From Ascidia mentula (lineage: Eukaryota > Chordata > Ascidiacea > Phlebobranchia > Ascidiidae), in the NCBI GenBank assembly GCA_947561715.1, contig OX387198.1:14322001-14386000 (forward strand): a stretch of 64,000 nt of DNA. The letters run 5' to 3'. Positions within the stretch are counted from its first letter, which is position 1. Every line of letters begins with the position of its first letter. The position numbers and the translations under genes are program-made. Below, one piece after another: positions 53,964-64,000 of the stretch. Under the pieces are notes generated by a model. It was not told the DNA's origin and ran no database searches. It saw only the letters and a list, made by a program, of their open reading frames with translations.

Positions 53964-55980
53964 CTGAATAAAATTGTTCTTATTTGTGTGACGTAATATT
54001 ATGTTGCTGTTGCTGTTGCTATTATATTTTAATAATCTGTCGTTCTGGCACAATTAACGTGAATTTTATTGTCTGACGTTTCAACTGTTATACAGATAGG
54101 CTCCATCAGGGTGCACCTATAGGCCTACCCGTGGCGACCGAAGGTTAGCAGTATCGGTATACATCAAATGTTGTATTTGACAATTGAAGGTAAACCTGTG
54201 TTTCCCAAAATAATTTTTCCACACAACCCTACAAGGTTATTTAGGTTGATATGACACCCTAAAACGTCAAAATAAGTGTTTCTAGTATTCCTAAAATGTC
54301 CAACAAACCCATATACCAAGAAGAAAGCCTGATCGCAATTCGCGGCCATGATATCCTGTGTTCAAATCCCATTGTGATAAAAAACATTTCAAGCACATTT
54401 GTAATGTAAATATAACCGCTTACTACATGGGCACACTTTTTACCTCCCGCGCAATTTGGTTGGTCCTCTGCAAGTTTAGAGCATTGATGCAAGTGCAGAT
54501 GACCAAGTTAGTCGCCAATAGCAACCAGTTATTCATAGCTTTTGTGAGCCTCAACGCCTTATCAAAAATACTTCTGTAAGAAAGAATCATCAATTACATA
54601 TTACACATAAAATTACATGCATCTCAATGTTTTCTGCTTTACACATCTTACCAATAAGCTGCAGCAGTTGACCGAAATACTGTAAGGGTTTATATCTTCA
54701 AAAGATTATGCGAAGAAGGAAGTATTTCTTCAAAGGGTTGAACAATACCCCTCAGAGGAATCTGATGCAAGCAGAATATCTTTTGTATGGTAGTTGCGTA
54801 TGGGTTATGAATGACAACCTCAACACCAGCTGTATCCTTTTATTGTGTTTGCCACCTCAATCAAACAATGCCGGGTTTTTTATGGCTGGCAAGGAAGCAG
54901 TATACTGTGTAAGCGTAAATCATGATACAGTGTTTCCTATCAACGAGCAAAACAGATTTATTCCACAAAAAATTCTCACAAAAGACCCTGACAAACTTTA
55001 CGAAATACAAAAGTACATTGAATGTGAATTGCTCTATTTCTTATTTTGGCTCGTTTTTCTTTATGCAGTCCTGATTTGTGTTTCATACATTTAAACCACA
55101 ATGTTCTAGAAGCAACACAACCATATAATGTTTTTGGGCAAAGCTGCTTCGGCCTAACAGGTCTCATCACAATGTTCTACCTAACTTTACTAAAATGCTC
55201 TGGGACAAATTTTAACAGACGCCTCTGTAAAATGCGCCTAAATGCGATGATAGAGAAAACAAACGCCCACATGGTTTCAATTTAATTTGTGAGAACTAAG
55301 ACCCATACGAACTGTAACGTACTACATTTCGCGATAAGATTTCTGGCTAGCGGCTCTTTCACACTGAAGTATTTTGAGTAGTTTTTTTTTCCGCAATTGC
55401 CAGAACGCATGGTGTATCTAGCTGTTAATCCAAAACAAGTGCATATTCACGAGCGAAGGGTTTAAGTTAATTGATATGCTGTGTCCGGTCTTACCACAAC
55501 ACAATGCTTCGACCGATATATCTTGCTCCAAAAACAAGATTAGACTATTTCAGTAAGATTGCATAAAATTAATCCCTTTGTTTTTGATTCTGGGAATCAT
55601 TCTCCACTCTTACCATTGCTATGATTTCCCCAAGCTCCGACCGGTTCAGTTGTATATGTGGCAAGCTTTCAACTGTGTCCAAGGTGTGCTAGAGGTAGCA
55701 GTGACCTTTCTCTGATTTCAAACCATTTTACCACACACTGACAATGCTTATTTTAGCGAAATTTTGTATATCTTCAGTAAAAAACTGACTGGTTTTAAAT
55801 GTTTCCATATTGCTTGTGAATTTAAACCCGCATAAAATTGTCTGTTTTAATTAACTGAAAAAATAAAAAATCAAGAACGCTTTAGTTACGACTCGGCGAT
55901 CATTGAACACCAAAGAGTTTCAGGTTTCACAAACTTGACGATAATTTCGTATGCTTTGCCTGTTCGCCGAAATGCCACAT
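53964..55980. other. intergenic, with one SINE fragment and an unassigned ORF
   Basis: At 54300-54375, plus strand, lies a second copy of the SINE seen at 18930-19051 (CCATATACCAAGAAGAAAGC, then B box GTGTTCAAATCCC). A 128-codon ATG-initiated open frame at 54708-55094 ends in a hydrophobic stretch (LLYFLFWLVFLYAVLICVSYI) but matches no family I recognise. The 5' exon of the phospholipase should lie here or beyond but was not identified. Confidence 0.4.
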
Positions 55981-58900
55981 TTACACAGTTGATACTGCAA
56001 TCTCTGGCAGGTTATGTTTAGCATTTGCTTCTTGTGGACTTGCTTGAAAAGCTCGAAGTTGGTTAAGCAACATTGTTGGGGCATTCGAATAGATCAGGGG
56101 ATTCAGAGAGCTGTTGATGGGAAGAAGGATGACTGCTGAAAGAGCGTAGATCACCGGAGGTAAAGGAATTCCACCGAAGTTCATAAAAGCCATGACTGAT
56201 ATTGGAACCCAACAGAGGAAATCAGTAACGATTAGACGAAGAATCTTCTTCTGCATTTCTGTTGAACGAAAATAAATAAAATTTGAAGTACTATAGGACA
56301 CGTGGCAAAATTAACTATAAGCCCAACTTTTATTTTGCTTTTCCGATTTTCCGCCCATTGACGTATGGCCCACTTGGCTAGCACTCGTAACAGATTTTCT
56401 GTAAATCCAGAAGTATGAAACCGCCACAAACACGAATGCTATAAAGTTGAGTGTGATGATGGAAATTGAATATCCCCATGCTTTGTCGTTTGGTGTTACG
56501 TAAAGTTTGCTGATGCGGACGCTGTTGGTGCTGTAGTATCTAAACAAAGTTACCGTTTTTGTTTTAATAATTATCTAAGAATAAAAGTATATGCTGTACC
56601 CGAAGTATCCCGATATATCAAACATATTTGTGTAATTGTAGTAAATCAGAATTTGCTGGAAATCATTCCAAGTATTGGCATTACGTACACGCATGAGGGC
56701 GCTGTTTAGTGCTTTGGAATCAAAATCGGAGTTATTGTGTTTTAAAGTGACAAATCGTCTCAAGAAAGGATTGATATCTACAAAGATGTTAGTGAGTAAT
56801 TACTGAATTTTTGCTACAAGAAACACACTTTTCACTGCTATGAATGCTAGGCGTTGTTCAAAACAAAAGCGGCATAATTTGGCAATAGGACTTTCTTTAA
56901 AAACTAAATCGCGTGCAGCTTTACGATGTACAAGTTCAAAACGTTACCAAACCAAAATAGCTTAACCCGTCGTGTTTCTCATGCCTTTGTCATCTTACTT
57001 TTCATCTCCACGACGTCGTTGTCGAAATATGGATTTTCCTTTATCCATGCCCTCATTTCGAAAAGATTTTCAAATTTTGACAAAAGGGGAAACAGTGCAA
57101 TGGAAAATGACAACATCCAGGACACAATAATGCAGAGAAAAACTGTCGTCAATTGTGGTTTCCTCCTTGCATTGAATGGCTGTAAAAGTTGTTTTGGGAA
57201 AAAATAACATTAAAATGTGTAAAGAGACAAAAACTTACGTTTGTTATGGTGTATAGTCTAAATACTGTCAACAGAACCATTGTAATCATCGATGTTTCGC
57301 TTGAAAGTACGACCAAAACGCCCATAGCTTTACAGATCACACTTGACCTCCATGCAAGATCATTGGCACAATATCTCCCGGAATACCGGACACCAGCAGC
57401 ACCAAGCATGAGGAGATAAATTCCCATTAGAAAGTCGGATATTGACAAGTTAAGAACAAGCAGGTGATTTGTTCGACATGCAGCTGTTGGCGTATTTTTA
57501 TTCGTTAAACTTCTGAGCTCCAATACCATCACAATCTGAGAAATACTGCAGTTAATGCAATCCATGCCCTAATATTGTATTTTAACATTGTAATACTGCT
57601 GGCTGGATCACCCTTTCCTGACAAGTCGGAGGTGAAAAATCAAACTCCTGGTGAGGTTTGATGTGATTGCATAGCTGTGTTGTCTTTAGTTTACCAGATT
57701 TCCAGTTAGAGCCAGAAAAGCCATGATCCACACGACGGCTCGTAGAAATGGGTTTGCGATCAGCTCGTATCGTGATGAAAATATATTTTCATCAGTACTT
57801 TTAGTTAGAGTTGGACATTCATCACTCCAGTCAGAGCAATCGCCAACACCGTTAAATTTCTGATGGGCAGTGTTGTTGTATTTGTTGTAATGTTTTTACC
57901 TCATGAAAATGAACAAACCTTTTTTTTTCAACAAATAATGGCTGTTGATTTTCGCAGTAAAACCTTCCGTCTTTTGTGCAGTACATTTCGTCACTTTGGT
58001 CATCGCAGTCAATATTCAAATCACATACTTCATCTTTACTGATAGAAATCTAAACAAGTTATATGCTGAGCAAGAAACACTGTAACTGAATATAATTAAG
58101 ATCAGCTATTCTTTTGCGGACTTAGACTTTAACCCCACAGCATATTGATGCTGAATCTGTCAAATGACCTGTATAAGCAAAATATATATTTGCTTAAATT
58201 TCTGAACGTATTACTGTATAGATAGGCTCTATAGGTCTGCCCGCATTCGGTGCAAAACAGTTTTGGATCATCGAGTATCCAAGTAATTTAGAAGTATCTA
58301 CAAATACTACATTTATAAGATAAACTTCTTACTTTCTTTCCACTTAAAGCTGAACAATTTATTCTTCCTTGTTTTGTGCATTTTTCCAGGTATTCATCGT
58401 TTCCGTCAAGGCCATCTAAAAATCCGTTGCAAACAAAGGATAGAGGAATGTGCGTAAAAAACGCGGTATTTGTTCTGCAATACGTCTTATTGCAAAGTTC
58501 CGAGCTTTCATCCGAATAAAAAACTTGATTCTCGTATGAGTCATAAAGGTAATCAAAATCATGCCGGCCGTCACAAGGCAGTGTGCTGGTGATCTCATGT
58601 TTTTGGATCTGTAAACAAAATTGACTGGAAAACAACAATGTGATAAAACAAAACTCCCAGGAACCGTGTTTAGGTATGCAGGTTCGAAGATGGTACATTA
58701 CGTCAATACATACGTCAATCACACCGGTATTTTCCCTGGTCCGTAATCTGTGGCAGTTTTTGAAAGTGTCTCTGAAAAAAAATATGTTTTGACTGGTATT
58801 TAAAAAAGACAAAAGCCACATTGAGATAAAGCGTTTTTTTTGATGAAATAAATGCTGAATCATTTGTCAAATATGATATTGGCCTTAAGTTGCTTACTTC

Positions 58901-60737
58901 CGATTTTCATATCCTCCTGTCTTTGTGGATTGACAGAGACATTCATCACTCATGTCAGGACAATCAACCATACCATTACAAACTTGTGACCTTGAAATTA
59001 TTGTGGGGTCATTTATGCACTGGAAGCATAAGGAGTAGTTAAAGGTCACCGAAGGAAATTTTCGTATATCTCTGGACAAAAATGTCTGAATTAGGTTAGT
59101 TTATGGCGTTTGTAAGTATCTAATCACATACCTAGGTTGGCCTTCATAATCGTGCTTAGTCGCAGAATACACGGTACCGTTTCTAAAACATTTGAAACCA
59201 TGTCCTGTGTTTGGTAAAGTTGGACAATCATTACATGGATGGCCGTCACATACAGTAGACCTCCTCCAACATATTGAATCCGAACACCAGAAGTGAGAAG
59301 GGCACAATTTTAAACAAGCGTGGTTGTCAGAACAGGAGCCGTAATCGTAGCAGACTTCCTCTTTGGTATGAAAACATTCTGTGCGGTTGCCTGGACGTAT
59401 GATGTTGTGACACACTCCGTGCTCGTCAAAGCAGTTGCACTTTTAAGATGGCCTGGAGACACATGTTATGAGATGAAAGTTGTCGTGTGTTTGGGAGCTC
59501 TCTATCTCACAGTGATTCGTGTATGATTTCTTTCATACGTAGTTCATATTCTGCCGAGCAGTTAAACTCGTCACTTTTGTCTGGGCAATCAATAATTTTG
59601 TCACACACACTTGATCTTGCAACGATCATGGAATTAGTTTTGCATTTAAAACACAACTGTTTGTTGAATGGAGCGTTGGATATGATGTAACGGATGTCCC
59701 TGTACAGATTTTTAAAACAAGACACAATAATTTTGAAATCAAACCGTAACTTTAATATAGTACCTCACGTCTCCGTTTTCCATGGAATAACACAAATCTG
59801 ACTTATCGTCACAATCAGCAACGCCATCCAATAAAAAAAGCTGCGGAAGATTGCAATTCCGACCATTGCGAACACATTTAAACCCGAACCCGTTATCCCA
59901 GTGTTGAAAGGCCGGACAATCGTTACAAGGATCTCTGTCACACACAGTTGAACGTTTCCAGCAAGTTGAGTTAGGACACATGAAGTGTGATGAACATCCA
60001 CCGTCGCAAAAATCTATGTTGTTTTTGCACGTTACGATCCCATTGCAAAATTGTTGGTAAGACAGAGCACATGTTTTGTTTTTTTGTCGGTCCCACACAG
60101 GATTGCAACTGTTAAAGCGAATAAATATTACAATTTGTCGGAATGTGGTGTACGAATGCAACGGCAAATAATAGAAAATGTCTTTATATTGCAAAATAGC
60201 TATAGTTTGAAAATAGCAACGGTTCATTTTTCTGGGGCAAATTGATAAAGATGCTTTTGAAATTCAGTGTTTGATATGCACGCCATGAACTATCACAGTT
60301 TCACAACAGAAAATAGAGTACTTCATCCTGATAAAGGAGATGCGAATTCTTCTTTAGCAATCACGTGAATCCTTTCTTTGAATATTCGTTGTGTCAGGTT
60401 GTGCAAAATATTAACAAGTATAGACCAGGGAAGCGAAGAATTATTTATCACTTAATTCAAAGCTACTCTACCTGACATAGGAAGACAATGAGTTGTATGG
60501 AGGAGTTTCCTCAATACCCGGCGACCAATCACTGAAGATTTTCATAAAGATCGCAAGTTACCATCTCCTTTGTATGTCAAAATACGACAGGGATAAATAC
60601 TGTTGTAATGGCAAATCTGTATGTTTTGGGCGAGCGGGAATCTGATAAACAACCTCAATTTCATCACTTGCGTCTGAGCAATCTTTAATTCCATCACAAA
60701 ATTTCGATGCATTAATAAAACTTCCGTCCAAGTCACA
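55981..60737 (-). CDS. LDLa-repeat rhodopsin-like GPCR (GRL101/relaxin-receptor-like), 5' incomplete
   Basis: A large ectodomain of LDL-receptor class A repeats is followed by a seven-helix receptor, an architecture like the snail receptor GRL101. Minus-strand exons: 60737-60562, 60108-59764, 59699-59539, about 59410-59131, 59071-58898, 58771-58714, 58608-58333, 58049-57900, 57859-57695 (last LDLa end and TM1), 57535-57239 (TM2-TM3), 57179-56999 (TM4), 56777-56600 (ECL2), 56539-56328 (TM5), 56258-55981 (TM6-TM7). From 59131 to the stop every phase fits; the 5' border of the 59131 exon is unresolved. LDLa signatures include GDCSDWSDEC and CDDQSDEMYC. TM7 has NPLIY. The DRY position after TM3 reads FRL, lacking the acidic residue. 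The signal peptide and first repeats lie beyond 60737, possibly outside the window. Confidence 0.85.
57585..57665 (-). mobile_element. SINE body fragment in the GPCR intron
   Basis: The minus strand reads TTTTTCACCTCCGACTTGTC and then GGAAAGGGTGATCCAGCC, matching the SINE body at 43225-43260 (CCGACTTGTCAGAAAAAGTG). It lies in the short intron between the TM1 and TM2 exons. Confidence 0.5.
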
Positions 60738-60740
60738 CTA

Positions 60741-62019
60741 ACCCCGTTTACATGACGGTTTAAGACGGCTTTGAAGCTGACTCGCCGATCCGACTCTCTC
60801 GTTTATGGCGAAGAGAAAAAGGCAAGCGTCTTAAGCCGTCTCGGCCTTCGATCTAACGCGGAGAGTGGTTTATGGGACAGCTTAAGCGATTAAGTCAGCT
60901 TAAACCCAGTTGCGACAAGTGCCGCGAAGAAGTTAGGATTAGGTGATTTGTTTATGAGGTTGTGCGTTGAGGGTTTGCTGTTTACAATAAACCTTAAAAG
61001 TAATAAACTAGTTCTAGTACAACTAGGTGAGTATGCTCTATGCTGCAGGGGCGAGAAGGATGTGCTTACTGGAGTTAATTTTGATAAATACTGCACAAGT
61101 GTTAAATGAATTGTACAAGCATCAAGATACAAAAAAGCAACATTCGTTTTGAGGACCTAAGTTGCATTTTGGAGACCTGAAGGAAACAAATGCATTGCAG
61201 GAATGCTGACATTTGCTTGAAAGAATGCACTTGTGTTAACTGTTTTCATTTGCTGCTGGATGTGCTATAATATAACAAGTCAATGCAAACTGGTTGTTTA
61301 TTCATATTTAGGCTACTGCATCTTATTTATGCAAGGATTATGTGAACAACAATCAACCATAAAATATAAAAGCAGGCTTATGTAAACCTTTTCTGTACGT
61401 CAAAAAAAAAAAATATGACATGAATGCCATGACACAAGTTTATGTTATGTAACTATCACATCTTCTGTATATTTGTTTCAAATTAATTAACATTGGGCTG
61501 GTATGAAACATTCCATTCAGTCTTTTCTGACACTCAATTGTACATGGGATTACGGGATTAGGCAGCTTCTGAAAAGGATCCTGTGAAGAAGGACAGAGAT
61601 AATTAATACTACTAAACATGAAATTTTCACTTGAATACTCTTACCATGGTGTTGTTGTGAACACATTCCAGGAAATGCAGCCTTTTAGTTTAATCAGAAA
61701 TTAAAAAATATGGGTTGCAGCAGGCTTTCTAGTTATATCTGGCAAAGTAAACTCACATTATAATCAAGGACCAATTTACAGCAAGCATTTGCACAAACTA
61801 ACTGCCAATAACTTTTCTCTGCATGCTTAGATTAGAAATATTGATAATTTATTTAGTAAAGAGTCTGAATTTACAGCCTGTCAGCCCGAGACAGCTTAAC
61901 TTAAGCTGACTTAAAAGCCCCATGTAAATTCGTCGTTTTCGCGCGTCGAATTTGAAAATCACGTGACCCGGTCACGAGTCGACTTGATGCTCAAGTCGAC
62001 TTGGCCATGTAAACAGGGT
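60741..62019. mobile_element. 1.28-kb non-autonomous transposon at an exon boundary
   Basis: Inverted ends ACCCCGTTTACATG at the left and CATGTAAACAGGGT at the right are flanked by TA on both sides (60739-60740 and 62020-62021), consistent with a TA target duplication. Subterminal motifs (TTAAGACGGC, AAGTCGACTTG) cluster near both ends; there is no transposase. Its left edge is 3 bp from the first coding base of the 5'-most visible GPCR exon. Confidence 0.8.
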
Positions 62020-62021
62020 TA

Positions 62022-63940
62022 CTGAAATTCTGTGAAATTTAATAAGTTGGATCAAACTGTAATCACACATATCCATAAATCCTTTTTTTTGCGTAAATTG
62101 TTGACATATAAACTGTAGTTTTGCTTTTAGGTTATAATCAATAAATGTATTTGTGAATGTCGAAACCAAGGTATTGCGAGTTCAACAATCCATGAAAGTA
62201 TTAAGTTCTTTTAAGCACCATTGGTCCAAAATTGGAAAAAAATAACATAAATTGTATTACTAAATGCCGTTGACGGAAGAAAAACAGAATAAGCCATAAC
62301 CGGAAACAAAACGTGGGTAAGCAACATTGTGTGGTTACATGCATGAGCTACATCAAGCTAATAAATACAAAACATTTAATGAAAACAAGGCTTTAAACAA
62401 GATACGTTTCCTGACTACACCTGCGTGTACACTACTCGTTTGATTGATGTTCAATAATTTGTCACACATCTAAGTAGCAAACACAGAATCAGTATTTCAA
62501 AAACGTTCAGCGTCTTTAAAACACATCTCATAGCTTCACTTGCGTTGCGATAGAATTGTGGCTGTCGACGACATTCTAATTACCACCCATAATTTCCGAT
62601 AAGGCTTGTCGGAAACAACCTTGGTCAATAAGGTAACGATATTGTGTTTCATTTTATACCTCATTGTCGGGTATTGCGCTGCAATCACACCGTAAATCAA
62701 TTTGGAATAAAGTGTTTCCCACTGCCTGAATATACACAAACTTGTATGCTTCGATTGCTTGCCTCGAAATTTAAAAATCGCTTCCACCTCTTCCGCTCGC
62801 GTGGTTTATTGCCACAGCTTTTTAACCGAAACAAAAAGGCAAAATTCATGTAAGATAACATCTATAGCCGATTTATGAATAGATCCTACAAAAAGAAAGC
62901 GAAGTGACATTTTACTGAGTTGCACAAATATATAGCCTAGTTTCGTATTCATGTGCTTAGGGCAGCGGTTCTCAAGGATAATATGAGTCAATATAGCTTT
63001 CTGCTAGTGTGCATTGAAAACATGCGAAAAACCGCATTATCTCTGCTAATTCCAAAATGATCACACGTCAATAGAACTACGTATAGGAAGTACAACGGTT
63101 ATGGAATATAATGTAGTCAATATCCTAAAGGCAAAATGCCTTCGTAACAAAACGGATGTTGGTGGCATTTCTTCAAAATGCCGAGAAATCGTGCTGGTGT
63201 AAACCGCAGTCTGGGCCACGACCCAATAATAGGTCACTACCTTACCAGAAGGCAGTTCTAAGGACAATGACTGTGTTTCTATTCATTTCTATAACGTTTA
63301 TATGTAAATTATGCCCATCGTTGGAATTGTAATAACAACCTATATCAATACTTCCTTGAAATTAAGGAAAAAATATTGTTGTTGCCCCGACAAAACTTGC
63401 CTCTTGGCGTGTGAATGGATTCGGGTGTTCGTATTCCAGTCGACCAACCGATGCACAAAATTAACGTCTTATGTTTGCACTTGTGTTATATAAATACACC
63501 CCCTCGCAAATGCAAATAAGTGTAATACTAAGGAAACTGAGTAAAATATTTCGCCCTATGGCTGCTGGATGGTATCATGGCAAGCTTGTTTCTTTTTTAG
63601 CAAAAAAACAAGGTTCAACTTTTTTCTGTATGTCACGCGTGTATAAAAAGCAAATTTTTACTTGACAAGCCAATCTTCCACGGAAAACCCGAGGCATTAT
63701 TGCTCGTGAATGAAAATGCATTTTGCATGAGACCACATCTATTCCATATATAAAATGCCTTCCGAACAAAGAATTAAATTAGTTCGTTTTTTAAAGTTAT
63801 GTGAACACACTATGTTTCAGGAAAGTTAATTTTTGTGAAATACTTACACGTCCACATAAAAATAATATCATTTCGGCTGTGAAAAATTCGTTTTTTTTTT
63901 AATTTTAGGGAAATTCCCATGTTGTACTGAGGTTGGGTGG
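62022..63940. other. no gene recognised at the right end
   Basis: Several open stretches of 60-83 codons occur on both strands but none shows a domain, a codon pattern or splice context I can support. Missing 5' exons of the minus-strand GPCR (signal peptide, more LDLa) would be expected here or further right; no cysteine-rich exon was found. Confidence 0.5.
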
Positions 63941-63943
63941 ATT

Positions 63944-64000
63944 GATTGGTGAAATGAAACATTCACCGATTTAGCAGTAAAGCGTTGGGAGCGTTTGCCA
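63944..64000. repeat. second copy of the repeat preceding TRPM copy A
   Basis: GAAATGAAACATTCACCGAT and the following bases match 1576-1625 with few changes. In copy A this repeat ends about 15 bp before the start codon. The window ends here, so what follows is unknown. Confidence 0.65.

Overview
The window looks like nuclear DNA of a compact, AT-rich invertebrate chordate genome, most likely a tunicate of the Ciona type. This is inferred from the many short GT-AG introns, the TRPM channels with a C-terminal NUDT9-H domain, the LDLa-repeat 7TM receptor and the dense small transposons; no species assignment was computed. Nearly all genes are split into small exons, so I rebuilt them by hand from splice sites and phase.

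Layout. (1) 1-1630: a 57-bp satellite and a 628-bp hAT-type MITE. (2) 1639-13568, + strand: TRPM copy A, 30 exons, 1,340 codons with every junction in frame. (3) 13569-18110: intergenic, holding a stray minus-strand LDLa exon fragment and a local duplication. (4) 18111-39729, + strand: TRPM copy B, only the nine N-terminal (MHR) exons. Its introns carry a SINE, a 24-bp minisatellite, a large fold-back palindrome, small hAT-type elements and, in intron 5, a 16,115-bp DNA transposon. (5) 40489-52228, + strand: TRPM copy C, 30 exons, about 1,303 codons. (6) 52675-53963, - strand: three exons of a secreted phospholipase A2. (7) 55981-60737, - strand: an LDLa-repeat rhodopsin-like GPCR whose 5' end is missing, with a 1.28-kb MITE at the boundary of its first visible exon. 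(8) 62020-64000: nothing coding recognised.

The most striking object is the transposon at 22352-38466. It has a perfect 8-bp target duplication (CTTTATTT). Its terminal inverted repeats look identical over the outer 400 bp or so and then run into 181-bp tandem arrays (about 18 units left, about 7 right). Between them lies one gene of three exons (28033-28413, 28487-28724, 28901-36003). It predicts a protein of about 2,573 residues joining an SGNH-hydrolase domain, a 17-residue repeat region, a PHD finger, a WRKY/GCM1-like zinc region, a MULE-type DDE transposase with the CxxH signature, a Ulp1-type SUMO protease and a USP-type ubiquitin protease, each with recognisable catalytic residues.

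The TRPM copies form a tandem family. A and C are complete channels that have lost different acidic residues of the Nudix box, and C has also lost the S3 aspartate of the TRPM calcium site. B keeps its reading frame and its last phase fits exon 10 of C, so it may be a truncated paralog or an alternative 5' module for C.
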